Positions 26,244 to 34,329 of a stretch of DNA of 37,062 nucleotides are shown piece by piece. The first letter of the stretch is position 1, and each line of letters starts with the position of its first letter. The stretch spans positions 1-37,062 of the forward strand of contig SHBV01000028.1 in NCBI GenBank assembly GCA_004211885.1, in the 5' to 3' direction. Origin of the DNA: Verrucomicrobiaceae bacterium. Lineage in GTDB: Bacteria > Verrucomicrobiota > Verrucomicrobiia > Verrucomicrobiales > DEV007. A program made the translations under genes and the position numbers. The notes beneath the pieces are model-generated. The model saw nothing but the letters and a program-made list of their open reading frames with translations, made no database searches and was not told where the DNA came from.

Positions 26244-27686
26244 ATGAAACGTCATTTATGTGTTGGTGAAGAATCTACTTTTGGCATGAGTCGTAGGGGA
26301 GTTCTGAATCGATTTGGAATGGGGCTAGGCGGCATAGCGCTGTCAGAAATGATTTCTAATGGTACATCTTCTGCTGCTGGGGTTGACCAAAAGACTCATT
26401 TGCCGGCGAAGGCTAAAAGAGTCATTTACCTTTTTCAGAGTGGAGGCCCTTCCCAAATGGATCTCTATGATCATAAGCCTATATTAAAAGAGCGTCATGG
26501 TGAGCAGTTACCCGAAGAAGTTCGTAAGGGTCAAAGATTAACTGGCATGTCCGGAAATCAGTCTTCTTTTCCTTTAGCTGGGTCTCCTTTTAAGTTTTCA
26601 CAGCACGGAGACAGTGGCCAATGGATGAGCGAAGTTCTTCCACATACTGCCAAGGTTGCTGATGAGCTATGTGTAGTAAAGTCAATGCATACCGAAGCAA
26701 TCAATCATGGACCAGGAGTGACTATGCTTCAGACTGGATCTCAATTCCCCGGTCGACCCAGTATAGGAGCATGGCTGAGTTATGGCTTAGGATCAGCCAA
26801 TGATGACTTGCCATCATTTGTGGTTATGGTTACGAAAAATAAAGGAGGCCAACCCTTAGTTTCACGCCTATGGGGAAGTGGTTTTTTGCCTTCTGAATTT
26901 CAGGGTGTAAGATTGCGTTCCGGAAAAGATCCGGTGCTATATTTGAATAATCCAAATGGAATTACGAGAATTGGCAGAAGAAAGATGTTGGATAAGCTTG
27001 TCGATTTACATCGTCTGCAAGTCGAGAAGGATTCTGATCCATTAATTGAAAGTCGTATAGCGGAGTATGAACTTGCTTACAGGATGCAGGCTTCGGTTCC
27101 TGAGGTGACTGATATAAGTGATGAACCTAAACATATCCTAGATCTTTATGGGAAGGACGTAAATAATCCTGGATCATTTGCTGCGAACTGCTTACAGGCT
27201 CGCAGATTAGCCGAACGTGGTGTCCGATATATTCAGTTATATCATCCTGGATGGGATCAACATGGTGGACTTGCAGGAGGGATCAAGGGACAGTGCTCTG
27301 AAACTGATCAAGCCTCGGCCGCGTTAGTCACTGATTTAAAGCAGAGAGGACTTCTTGATGATACTCTTGTCATATGGGGAGGGGAATTTGGTCGTACTAA
27401 CTATTGCCAAGGAAAATTGAACGGTAACAATTTTGGCAGAGATCACCATCCGCGCTGTTTTTCATTATGGATGGCAGGTGGCGGAGTGAAGGCTGGAACT
27501 GCTTATGGAAGCACAGACCCTTTAGGATATAATGTCCAAGAAGATCCAGTCCATGTTCATGATTTTCATGCCACGATGCTACACTTGCTTGGAATTGACC
27601 ATGAAAGATTGACCTTTAAGTATCAGGGCCGCCGCTTTAGATTGACTGATGTGCATGGTCATGTCGTGAAGGGGGTCCTTGCTTAA
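26244..27686 (+). CDS. DUF1501 protein with Tat-type signal
   Basis: DUF1501 proteins are exported by the Tat route and are nearly always paired with DUF1549/DUF1553 proteins in PVC bacteria; their function is unknown, although the fold is sulfatase/alkaline phosphatase-like. The Tat signal is visible at residues 14-33 (MSRRGVLNRFGMG, twin arginine in SRRGVL). Family pieces are FQSGGPSQMDLYDHKP, IQLYHPGWDQHGG, WGGEFGRT and GRDHHPRCFS. The 480-residue length is typical. It lies beyond the minus-strand ThuA gene from its presumed DUF1553 partner, so the pair is not in one operon here. Confidence 0.93.
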   Translation: MKRHLCVGEESTFGMSRRGVLNRFGMGLGGIALSEMISNGTSSAAGVDQKTHLPAKAKRVIYLFQSGGPSQMDLYDHKPILKERHGEQLPEEVRKGQRLTGMSGNQSSFPLAGSPFKFSQHGDSGQWMSEVLPHTAKVADELCVVKSMHTEAINHGPGVTMLQTGSQFPGRPSIGAWLSYGLGSANDDLPSFVVMVTKNKGGQPLVSRLWGSGFLPSEFQGVRLRSGKDPVLYLNNPNGITRIGRRKMLDKLVDLHRLQVEKDSDPLIESRIAEYELAYRMQASVPEVTDISDEPKHILDLYGKDVNNPGSFAANCLQARRLAERGVRYIQLYHPGWDQHGGLAGGIKGQCSETDQASAALVTDLKQRGLLDDTLVIWGGEFGRTNYCQGKLNGNNFGRDHHPRCFSLWMAGGGVKAGTAYGSTDPLGYNVQEDPVHVHDFHATMLHLLGIDHERLTFKYQGRRFRLTDVHGHVVKGVLA

Positions 27687-27698
27687 AAATAAAATTAA

Positions 27699-27727
27699 TT
27701 TTTCTAAAGTCACCTGACCAAGAAAAA
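27699..27727. repeat. Hairpin in the gap between convergent DUF1501 and YggS genes
   Basis: TTTTTCT (27699-27705) pairs with AGAAAAA (27721-27727), and inside it GTCA (27709-27712) pairs with TGAC (27715-27718). The T run is upstream and the A run downstream, opposite to a bidirectional terminator, so its role is unclear. Confidence 0.3.
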
Positions 27728-27731
27728 ATGG

Positions 27732-28439
27732 TTAATCCTTTTGGTCGGGTTTAATAACTTTCCGCTTTCCAAATATAGAGGAACCGATACGCACTGAAGT
27801 TGATCCTTCTTCAATTGCAATATGAAAATCGTTACTCATCCCCATTGAGAGGCCAGGCAATTTAAGCCCACTTGATTGTTCCACCTTGTTTTTAAGCTTT
27901 CTTAGTGCAGCAAATTCGGGTCTGACTTTTTCAGGGTCTGGATCAAATGGAGGAACAATCATTAACCCTTCGATTTCAATTCTATCGAGTTGTAAAAGTG
28001 AATCAAATGATTGGGATAATTCTTCAGGAGAAAACCCGAACTTCGTGGATTCTCTTGCATGATTGACCTGAATATAAACTTTTGGGAACAGACCAAGTTC
28101 ATGAGCAATTGTGTTTATTCTCTTAGCGATATCTAATGAATCAACGCTGTGGATTGTTTCTGCTAGCGGTAACACTTTCCTCACTTTATTTTTTTGGAGA
28201 TGCCCGATGAAATTCCATCTGAGAGAGGATGAGAGGGAAGGGGATTTAACTTCGAGTTCCTGCACCTTATTCTCTCCAAAGGTTTTATGTCCACACTCAA
28301 CGAGCTCAGATATAGTCTCTGTTGGCCAGGTTTTACTTACCGCAATGAGCTCAATCTCTTTAGGATCTCTTCCTGATTTATCTGCTGCAGATCGTATTTG
28401 AGACTTAATTAGCTCGTATGATTCACTAATGGAAGTCAT
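27732..28439 (-). CDS. YggS/PLPBP family pyridoxal phosphate-binding protein
   Basis: This family binds pyridoxal 5'-phosphate on a TIM-barrel and helps keep PLP and amino acid balance without a known enzyme reaction. The PLP lysine is in IAVSKTWP (residue 36 from ATG 28439). Further family motifs are FGENKVQE, NFIGHLQKNKVR, VNHARESTKFGF and the phosphate-binding SMGMSNDFHIAIEEGSTSVR near the end, split here for length. An in-frame TTG at 28463 would add eight residues, but ATG 28439 gives the usual size of about 235. The gene is followed closely by no partner; the tail-specific protease upstream in the same direction is separated by 71 bases. Confidence 0.93.
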   Translation of the reverse strand: MTSISESYELIKSQIRSAADKSGRDPKEIELIAVSKTWPTETISELVECGHKTFGENKVQELEVKSPSLSSSLRWNFIGHLQKNKVRKVLPLAETIHSVDSLDIAKRINTIAHELGLFPKVYIQVNHARESTKFGFSPEELSQSFDSLLQLDRIEIEGLMIVPPFDPDPEKVRPEFAALRKLKNKVEQSSGLKLPGLSMGMSNDFHIAIEEGSTSVRIGSSIFGKRKVIKPDQKD

Positions 28440-28510
28440 CACATTTTGTAATGTCTTACTCAATAGTAGAAATCATCTTGAATGTGCAGATCTTTTTAAG
28501 AGATTTTGGT

Positions 28511-30775
28511 TTAAGAGCCGCTATCTTGAGAATTGTTGCCTGCAGTTTTCAGTTTATTGGCTCTTATAAGGTCCTGAGCAATGTTCAATGCTTCGCGCTT
28601 AGTTGGTCCTAGGAAATGTGGAAAATCTGGAGTTTCTTCAGCCAGTTCTTCTTCTTTGTCTTTGGCTCTGCGCATTGATTCATCATCTGGTTTCTTAAAA
28701 TTATCAGAGGCTTTAATTTCATCGCTTTCGACATTTTCGAGAGTCAATCTTGTGACCTGATATTTACCTTTTTCTTTAGCCTCAATTTGAGGAAAAAGTT
28801 TTTTGCGTTCATCATTTCGTAATTTGCGTCTTTCCTTTTCTTTTTTATTTTCTGCGAGTCGAGTATTAATATTCAGAGACACAGTGTTACGATCATTGAT
28901 TTCTTTGTATCGCTTGTTGTCTTTAATGATATAGCCGAATTCTTTTTCTGTCTTAATTCGTTCTTGAGACAGCTTATTTAGATTGCTTCTCATTAGAGTA
29001 AGGTCATCAATTTCATATTTCATCTTAGGGATGGAATCATGTTCGAGGGCGTTCGGAAGTGAAGATTCTCCGGTTTCCAATTCATCACGGTAAGATGGAA
29101 GGATTATATCAGGAGTCACACCCTTTAGTTGTGTTGAGCCTCCCGCGATTCTATAGAATTTCTGAATCGTTACTTTTAGTGCTCCTGCTCTTTCTTTGGT
29201 ATCTTTAGGGAAAATAGCAGGCATGTATTGTTTGACGGGCATGACGGTTTGTACTGTTCCTTTTCCAAAAGTGGACTTGTCACCAACGACCACTGCGCGT
29301 CCATAATCTTGAAGTGCTGCCGCAAATATTTCACTAGCTGAAGCGCTACTGCGATCAGTGAGCACTATCATTGGTCCATCATATACTGCGCTAAGAACTT
29401 TTGATTTTTTGTTGGTTATTCTACCCTTGCCGTTCTTAGCCTGTACGACTGGCCCTCCATCGATGAAGAGGCCAGTGAGGCGAATTGCTTCTTCTAGTGA
29501 ACCTCCTCCGTTGCTTCTTAGGTCAACTACGAGTGCTTCTATGTTCTCTTTTTTCAAACGTTCTAAAAGTCGCTTAACATCACCACTGCAGCTAACGGTT
29601 CCGCGTTCCATATCGGCATAAAAAGCATAAAGATTAATCCAACCTATTCGGTGTTTAATTTTATCTGAGTCATTTATTTCAATGAGTTCGGCGTTAGCTG
29701 CTTTGTCCTTGAGCTTGACCTCGTCTCTGACAATGGAAATTAATTTTGTTTCTGCATCGTCGGCCGCATCAGCAGGAATAATTTTAAGAATGACTGTCGT
29801 GTTTTTTTCTCCTCTGATCATGTCTACTATCCGATTAAGTTTCATGAAGAGGATGTCCATCATTTCTTTGTCTTTCCCCTGAGAAACTCCCACTATCCTA
29901 TCCCCAATCTGTAACTGGCCTCCTCTATCAGCAGGCCCACCGACTACTAGTCCTTGTATCTTAGCTGCACCATCATCCATGCCGAGGAGAGCCCCTATGC
30001 CAACTAATTTGTTTTGCATTCCTACTCGGAAATTTTCCAGTTCGGATTGGCTGAAATATTCAGAGTGAGGATCGTAAACTTGTGACAGAGTTGAAAGGAA
30101 AAAGTTACACGCTTCCTCCTCATCATTCGCATCCAGAGTTTCCATGAATCGAGTGTATCTTTTTAAGATTTTTTCCTTGGGAGATTCTTTTCCATCTTCT
30201 CCAAGAATGTCTTCGAGTTTTTTCCCTAGTTCTTTTGCTCGGTCACGTTGACGCTTTAATCGCAATTCTTCTTCTAATAATTGTCCTTCTAGGATGTTTT
30301 CCCAGAGCTGGTCTGATGCTTTAGCATCCGCAGCCCATTCTGAGTCCTTGCGCCTTTTTTCTACTGTCCTGTCACTGTCAAATTTGAACTCTTTCTTATT
30401 AAGAGTTTCTTCAATTTTTTTTACCCGATCAGTTACTCTGGTCACGTAAAGCGCATATATATCTGTTGCAGGCTTTATTGAGCCTTCAAAGATGTAATCA
30501 TCGAGTGTCGTTTTGTATTTTCTTTGAAATGAATCAATGTCTTTTTGATTAAAATATAGTTTATTAGAGTCGAGGAACTTGATGTAGGCTTCTAGAAACT
30601 TCTCTGAAACTTCATCTTCAAAATCAGTCTTAGAATAATGATTGTTTTGTATCAGGTTAGCTACGTATTGTGCGATAGTTCCATAGTTAGGAGCGGCGCT
30701 TATACTAGCTAAGAATAAGAAGCTACCTAAGAGGCAAGAAAATAATATGGAAAAGGCTTTCCTTCTGATATTCAT
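28511..30775 (-). CDS. Tail-specific (carboxy-terminal processing) protease, S41A
   Basis: This is a Prc/Tsp-type periplasmic serine protease that degrades or trims proteins from the C-terminus, including envelope and peptidoglycan enzymes. A signal peptide spans about residues 1-27. A large N-terminal helical domain follows, then a PDZ domain at about 240-330 and the S41 catalytic domain. The serine lies in the S-A-S-A-S-E stretch at 477-482 and the partner lysine in TFGKG (K505). The C-terminal charged helical region (about 590-754) is the Tsp-type extension. The 754 residues exceed E. coli Prc (682), mostly in lysine- and glutamate-rich tails. A 20-bp palindrome lies 13 bases upstream of its ATG. 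Confidence 0.94.
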   Translation of the reverse strand: MNIRRKAFSILFSCLLGSFLFLASISAAPNYGTIAQYVANLIQNNHYSKTDFEDEVSEKFLEAYIKFLDSNKLYFNQKDIDSFQRKYKTTLDDYIFEGSIKPATDIYALYVTRVTDRVKKIEETLNKKEFKFDSDRTVEKRRKDSEWAADAKASDQLWENILEGQLLEEELRLKRQRDRAKELGKKLEDILGEDGKESPKEKILKRYTRFMETLDANDEEEACNFFLSTLSQVYDPHSEYFSQSELENFRVGMQNKLVGIGALLGMDDGAAKIQGLVVGGPADRGGQLQIGDRIVGVSQGKDKEMMDILFMKLNRIVDMIRGEKNTTVILKIIPADAADDAETKLISIVRDEVKLKDKAANAELIEINDSDKIKHRIGWINLYAFYADMERGTVSCSGDVKRLLERLKKENIEALVVDLRSNGGGSLEEAIRLTGLFIDGGPVVQAKNGKGRITNKKSKVLSAVYDGPMIVLTDRSSASASEIFAAALQDYGRAVVVGDKSTFGKGTVQTVMPVKQYMPAIFPKDTKERAGALKVTIQKFYRIAGGSTQLKGVTPDIILPSYRDELETGESSLPNALEHDSIPKMKYEIDDLTLMRSNLNKLSQERIKTEKEFGYIIKDNKRYKEINDRNTVSLNINTRLAENKKEKERRKLRNDERKKLFPQIEAKEKGKYQVTRLTLENVESDEIKASDNFKKPDDESMRRAKDKEEELAEETPDFPHFLGPTKREALNIAQDLIRANKLKTAGNNSQDSGS

Positions 30776-30788
30776 TGTTTCTGAGGGG

Positions 30789-30808
30789 TGTCACATTAAA
30801 ATGTGACA
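30789..30808. promoter_or_regulatory. Perfect 9-bp palindrome in a divergent promoter region
   Basis: TGTCACATT-AA-AATGTGACA is an exact inverted repeat with a 2-base centre, located between the start of the tail-specific protease and the MBL-fold gene. It is the strongest operator-like palindrome in the window. Its half sites are everted relative to the CRP and Rex consensus (TCACA first, TGTGA second), so the binding protein is not clear. Confidence 0.6.
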
Positions 30809-30895
30809 GGGAATAATTTGCGTTAAACTAAATTGTCTCCTATCCAGTCTAAAGTGTCTAATCATTTTAGTCTTAACATTGGTAATAATAGTAGC

Positions 30896-31528
30896 ATGGA
30901 TTGTCTCGTTTATACTGGAGGCATATGTGCTACTAATGGATATTTACTTAAAGCGTCACAGGGAGCGATTTTGTTTGATGCTCCGGAAGGTATTTTAGAA
31001 TGGATAATTGCGGAAGGCATTGAACCTGAGCTACTTATACTTACTCATCAGCATTTTGATCATGTCATGGCAGCGGCAGAAATTTCGGACCATTTCAAAT
31101 GTCCAATCTGGGCATTTGCCGAATATGATACTTCCTTGACCCTCGAGAGCCTCTTTCAAGATGCTGGAGGTCCTGCAATCCATGTGAAACCTTATCAAAT
31201 TGATAGAGTCATTACAGAGACGAAAGAGGAAGGTGACGAATTGAAAGTCTCGGGTATTTCAATACATGTGAGTCACGTGCCCGGTCATTCCCCTGACAGT
31301 ATATGCTTCTATTTAGAGCAGGCCAAGGCACTATTTGGTGGGGATGTGCTTTTCCAGATGAGTGTTGGGAGGACTGATTTTCCGAACGGAGATATGGATC
31401 TCTTAGTGGATGGGATTCGTAAAAAAATATTTCCTTTGGATGATGAAGTCACAGTGTTCCCTGGCCATGGCCCGGAAACTACTATTGGGTTTGAGAGATC
31501 TAATAATCCTTTTCTTGGCAGTTCCTAG
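30896..31528 (+). CDS. MBL-fold metallo-hydrolase (glyoxalase II-like)
   Basis: This is a short metallo-beta-lactamase-fold hydrolase of the YcbL or glyoxalase II-like group, probably acting on thioesters such as hydroxyacylglutathione, but the substrate is not certain. Two-metal ligands counted from ATG 30896 are H51, H53, D55 and H56 (THQHFDH), H131 (VPGHS), D150 (FGGD) and H191 (FPGHG). At 210 residues it lacks the C-terminal substrate domain of classical glyoxalase II. An in-frame TTG at 30833 would add 21 residues that do not look like the family start. Its stop is shared with lgt in a CTAG (31525-31528). Confidence 0.9.
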   Translation: MDCLVYTGGICATNGYLLKASQGAILFDAPEGILEWIIAEGIEPELLILTHQHFDHVMAAAEISDHFKCPIWAFAEYDTSLTLESLFQDAGGPAIHVKPYQIDRVITETKEEGDELKVSGISIHVSHVPGHSPDSICFYLEQAKALFGGDVLFQMSVGRTDFPNGDMDLLVDGIRKKIFPLDDEVTVFPGHGPETTIGFERSNNPFLGSS

Positions 31529-32526
31529 GTCCCTAAATTATTTTCATTTACTGTAAGAGGCCGAGTCTTTTTAGGCCACTTGAAAGCTGAGGCAATGAAT
31601 ATGATTCCAATTAGAATCATGAATGTTGAGAAGAACTGCCCTCTAGTCAAAGATCCAATATATCCATCCGAAGGTTCACGAAAACATTCTCCAATTATTC
31701 TAAAAACGGCATAACCTATAAAGAATGTGCCGGTAAGGATTCCATGACGAAGGCCGGGCCCTTTCTTTCTAATGAAGTAAAGAATAACAAATAGAGCTAA
31801 TCCTTCAAGCAATGCCTGATAGATTTGTGAAGGATGCCTGGCATTCAGATATTCACGAAGAACGTCCTGCACTTCTTCGTTTTCTCGTGCCGTATCAATG
31901 ACAAATGTATCTTGTTCGAAAAGAGATTTATCTGAAAATTCTGTAAAATTTGAAGGTCCTAGAGCATTGCTGAGATCTGTTCGGCTCAAACCCTCAGGTG
32001 ACACGAAATCAGATTCGCGAATTTCTTCAGGAAACTGAACTGCCCAGGGAACATTTGATTTTCGGCCATAGAGTTCTCCATTAATAAAATTGGCGAACCT
32101 ACCGAAGCAGAGCCCAAGTGGAGCAACGGTGCAAAGGTTATCGCCTATTCCTCGCCACCCGACCTTGTATTTTCTTGAGTAAATAAAGGTAAAAAGGACC
32201 AATCCGGCAATTCCTCCATGACTTGCCATACCCCCTTCGAGAAAATAAAAAAATATTTGAGGGCGACTGATAAATTCCTCAAAGTTATAAAGGAACATGT
32301 ATCCGAGCCTCCCACCTGCCATAGTGCTAAGAGCTCCGTAGGTGATGAAGTCTTGAAGTTGTGATTGTTGAAGCTCGGAATATCCGAGCCGGACAAAGCG
32401 TTTGAGAAGAAAGTATGCCGCTATGAAAGCTGCTACATAGGCTAATCCATACCATCTGATACCGATCGATTCACTGAATCGGACAAGGAAGGGGCTCAGA
32501 TCATGAAGGTAATACCCTATTAGCAT
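31525..32526 (-). CDS. lgt: Prolipoprotein diacylglyceryl transferase
   Basis: Lgt adds diacylglycerol to the lipobox cysteine of prolipoproteins, the first step in making lipoproteins such as the ABC binding protein in this window. The signature GRFANFINGELYGR is at residues 142-155 with R143, N146, N149 and E151, and the conserved SHGG at 102-105 and HPSQIYQ at 231-237 are present. Seven hydrophobic segments are visible. At 333 residues it is about 40 longer than the E. coli protein, because of a polar insert at about 168-228 in the loop before HPSQ. It is convergent with the MBL-fold gene. Confidence 0.95.
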   Translation of the reverse strand: MLIGYYLHDLSPFLVRFSESIGIRWYGLAYVAAFIAAYFLLKRFVRLGYSELQQSQLQDFITYGALSTMAGGRLGYMFLYNFEEFISRPQIFFYFLEGGMASHGGIAGLVLFTFIYSRKYKVGWRGIGDNLCTVAPLGLCFGRFANFINGELYGRKSNVPWAVQFPEEIRESDFVSPEGLSRTDLSNALGPSNFTEFSDKSLFEQDTFVIDTARENEEVQDVLREYLNARHPSQIYQALLEGLALFVILYFIRKKGPGLRHGILTGTFFIGYAVFRIIGECFREPSDGYIGSLTRGQFFSTFMILIGIIFIASAFKWPKKTRPLTVNENNLGT

Positions 32527-32788
32527 TGAGACATTAAATGATAAGGACTAAGAGAATAAGTGAGTCTATAACGATGTCAAACAAGGTCAAGAAACTGGCG
32601 CTTAGGAGGCAACTCAGAGTTTAGATGAAAACTAACAAATATGAACCCACTCAACTCTTTTTCATTCTAATAAGTTAAAATATTCCTCCTTTATAGGATT
32701 TAAGATTATTTCTCCAATCTTCTTTTCAAAGAGATTTGTATCAAAATATATCCTATATCTTATCTTAAGGTAACAACTAATTATATAT

Positions 32789-34315
32789 ATGAGGCACAAA
32801 TTCCCCATTCAATATCGCCGGGTTTCGATTCTGGTGAGTCTATCAATTATTCTTACGATTTTTTCCGATACATTGTGCGCCAACCGTCCCAACATTCTCT
32901 TATGTATTTCGGATGATCAGAGCTACGCCCACACTGGAGCCAATGGAGACCCCGTTGTGCAGACTCCGGCTTTCGATAGAGTCGCTCGTGAGGGGATTCG
33001 TTTTACTCATGCCTTTTGTGATGCTCCTACATGTGGACCCTCTCGAAGTGCTTTACTTACTGGTCAGCATATTTGGAGGCTAGAGGAAGCAGGTAATATT
33101 CATAGTACTCTGCCAAAGAAGTTTAAAACATATACTGAAGTTCTCGAAAATGCTGGTTATGCTATCGGCTTTACTGGTAAGGGTTGGAGTCCGGGAAGGC
33201 TCGCGGCTGGAGGGCGAGAAACTAATCCTGCGGGTCAACAATTTGGCAATCGTAAATTGAAACCGCCTTTCAAGTCCATGAGTAACACTGACTATGCGGC
33301 GAACTTTGATGAATTTCTTAGCCAGGTGAAGGAGACTCAACCGTTTTGCTTCTGGTTGGGAACAAGCGAGCCTCACCGTGGTTTTGATTTGGGTGCGGGC
33401 AAACGGAGTGGAAAAGATCCTGCAAAGGTGATAGTGCCTAAGATTTTCCCAGACCATCCTGTGGTGAGGAATGATATTCTCGACTACTTCGTCGAGATTG
33501 AGCATTTTGACAACATGGTTTCCCGAGCTTTGAAGTCCTTGGAAAAAGCGGGCAAGTTGAACAATACCATCGTGGTTGTGACCAGTGATCATGGTATGCC
33601 TTTCCCTCGGTCCAAGGCGAGCCTACATGATGACGGGTCGCGCGTTCCCCTTGCCATCCGTTGGCCCAAGGGCATTAAGGATTCTGGCCGTGCCTTTCAC
33701 GGCCCCGTGAACTTAAGCTCTCTTGCGCCGACTTTTCTTGGTGTGGCTGGGTTAGAGGTTCCTGACATGATGACTGCATCTAGCCTACAGGACGTCATTC
33801 AGAACAAATCTCGACCCAATCATTCTGCTGCCTTCATTGCGATGGAGCGACATGATGGATGTCGCAAGGGCGGGAAGGGCTACCCTTGCCGGGCAATTAG
33901 GACAAAAGACTATTTATACATTCTAAATCATGAACCTGAAAGATGGCCCGCTGGTGACCCGAACCGCGAATTTTGTGCCCGCTACATTCCTTTCGGCGAG
34001 GTCGATTCCTCGCCCACTAAAACTTTGTTGATGGAAAATAAAGATAAGTCGGGATTTAAGCGTTTTTACGATCTTGCATTTGCAAAGCGACCATCTGAGG
34101 AACTGTACCATATCGAAAAGGATCCAGAACAGGTTGTGAATCTTGCTAATAATCCAGGGTACGCGGAGATTCAGAAAAAACTTAGTGACCAGCTAAGAGA
34201 GAAGTTAATTCAAACCAAAGACCCAAGGGCTTTGGGGCTTCCAGCTCCATGGGACTTCTATCCTTACTATGGTTTGAAGCGAAATAAAAAATGGAAGGTA
34301 GCTACAAAGCCATGA
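32789..34315 (+). CDS. Secreted sulfatase, higher GC than its neighbours
   Basis: This second formylglycine sulfatase has C82-G-P-S-R86 as its modification site (TCGPSRSALLTG), D42/D43 (SDDQS) as metal ligands and the DHG motif (TSDHGMPFPRSKASLHDDGS). A signal peptide runs to about residue 30 (DTLCA). It is 508 residues long and only distantly similar to the sulfatase at 20767-22257, suggesting a different linkage or sugar. Its middle is visibly GC-richer than the window: 33601-33660 counts 38 G+C of 60, against 25 of 60 at 34381-34440. The 262 AT-rich bases upstream hold no recognisable gene. It stands alone on the plus strand between minus-strand genes. Confidence 0.93.
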   Translation: MRHKFPIQYRRVSILVSLSIILTIFSDTLCANRPNILLCISDDQSYAHTGANGDPVVQTPAFDRVAREGIRFTHAFCDAPTCGPSRSALLTGQHIWRLEEAGNIHSTLPKKFKTYTEVLENAGYAIGFTGKGWSPGRLAAGGRETNPAGQQFGNRKLKPPFKSMSNTDYAANFDEFLSQVKETQPFCFWLGTSEPHRGFDLGAGKRSGKDPAKVIVPKIFPDHPVVRNDILDYFVEIEHFDNMVSRALKSLEKAGKLNNTIVVVTSDHGMPFPRSKASLHDDGSRVPLAIRWPKGIKDSGRAFHGPVNLSSLAPTFLGVAGLEVPDMMTASSLQDVIQNKSRPNHSAAFIAMERHDGCRKGGKGYPCRAIRTKDYLYILNHEPERWPAGDPNREFCARYIPFGEVDSSPTKTLLMENKDKSGFKRFYDLAFAKRPSEELYHIEKDPEQVVNLANNPGYAEIQKKLSDQLREKLIQTKDPRALGLPAPWDFYPYYGLKRNKKWKVATKP

Positions 34316-34329
34316 AAGGCTCAGGTCAA

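Noticed and set aside
27699..27727. Bidirectional terminator between DUF1501 and YggS genes
   Set aside because: The T run precedes and the A run follows the hairpin, the reverse of what is needed on either strand.
32574..32676. Two short frames of 16 and 17 codons upstream of the second sulfatase
   Set aside because: AGGAGG is present but about 15 bases from the second ATG, and neither peptide has features beyond chance.
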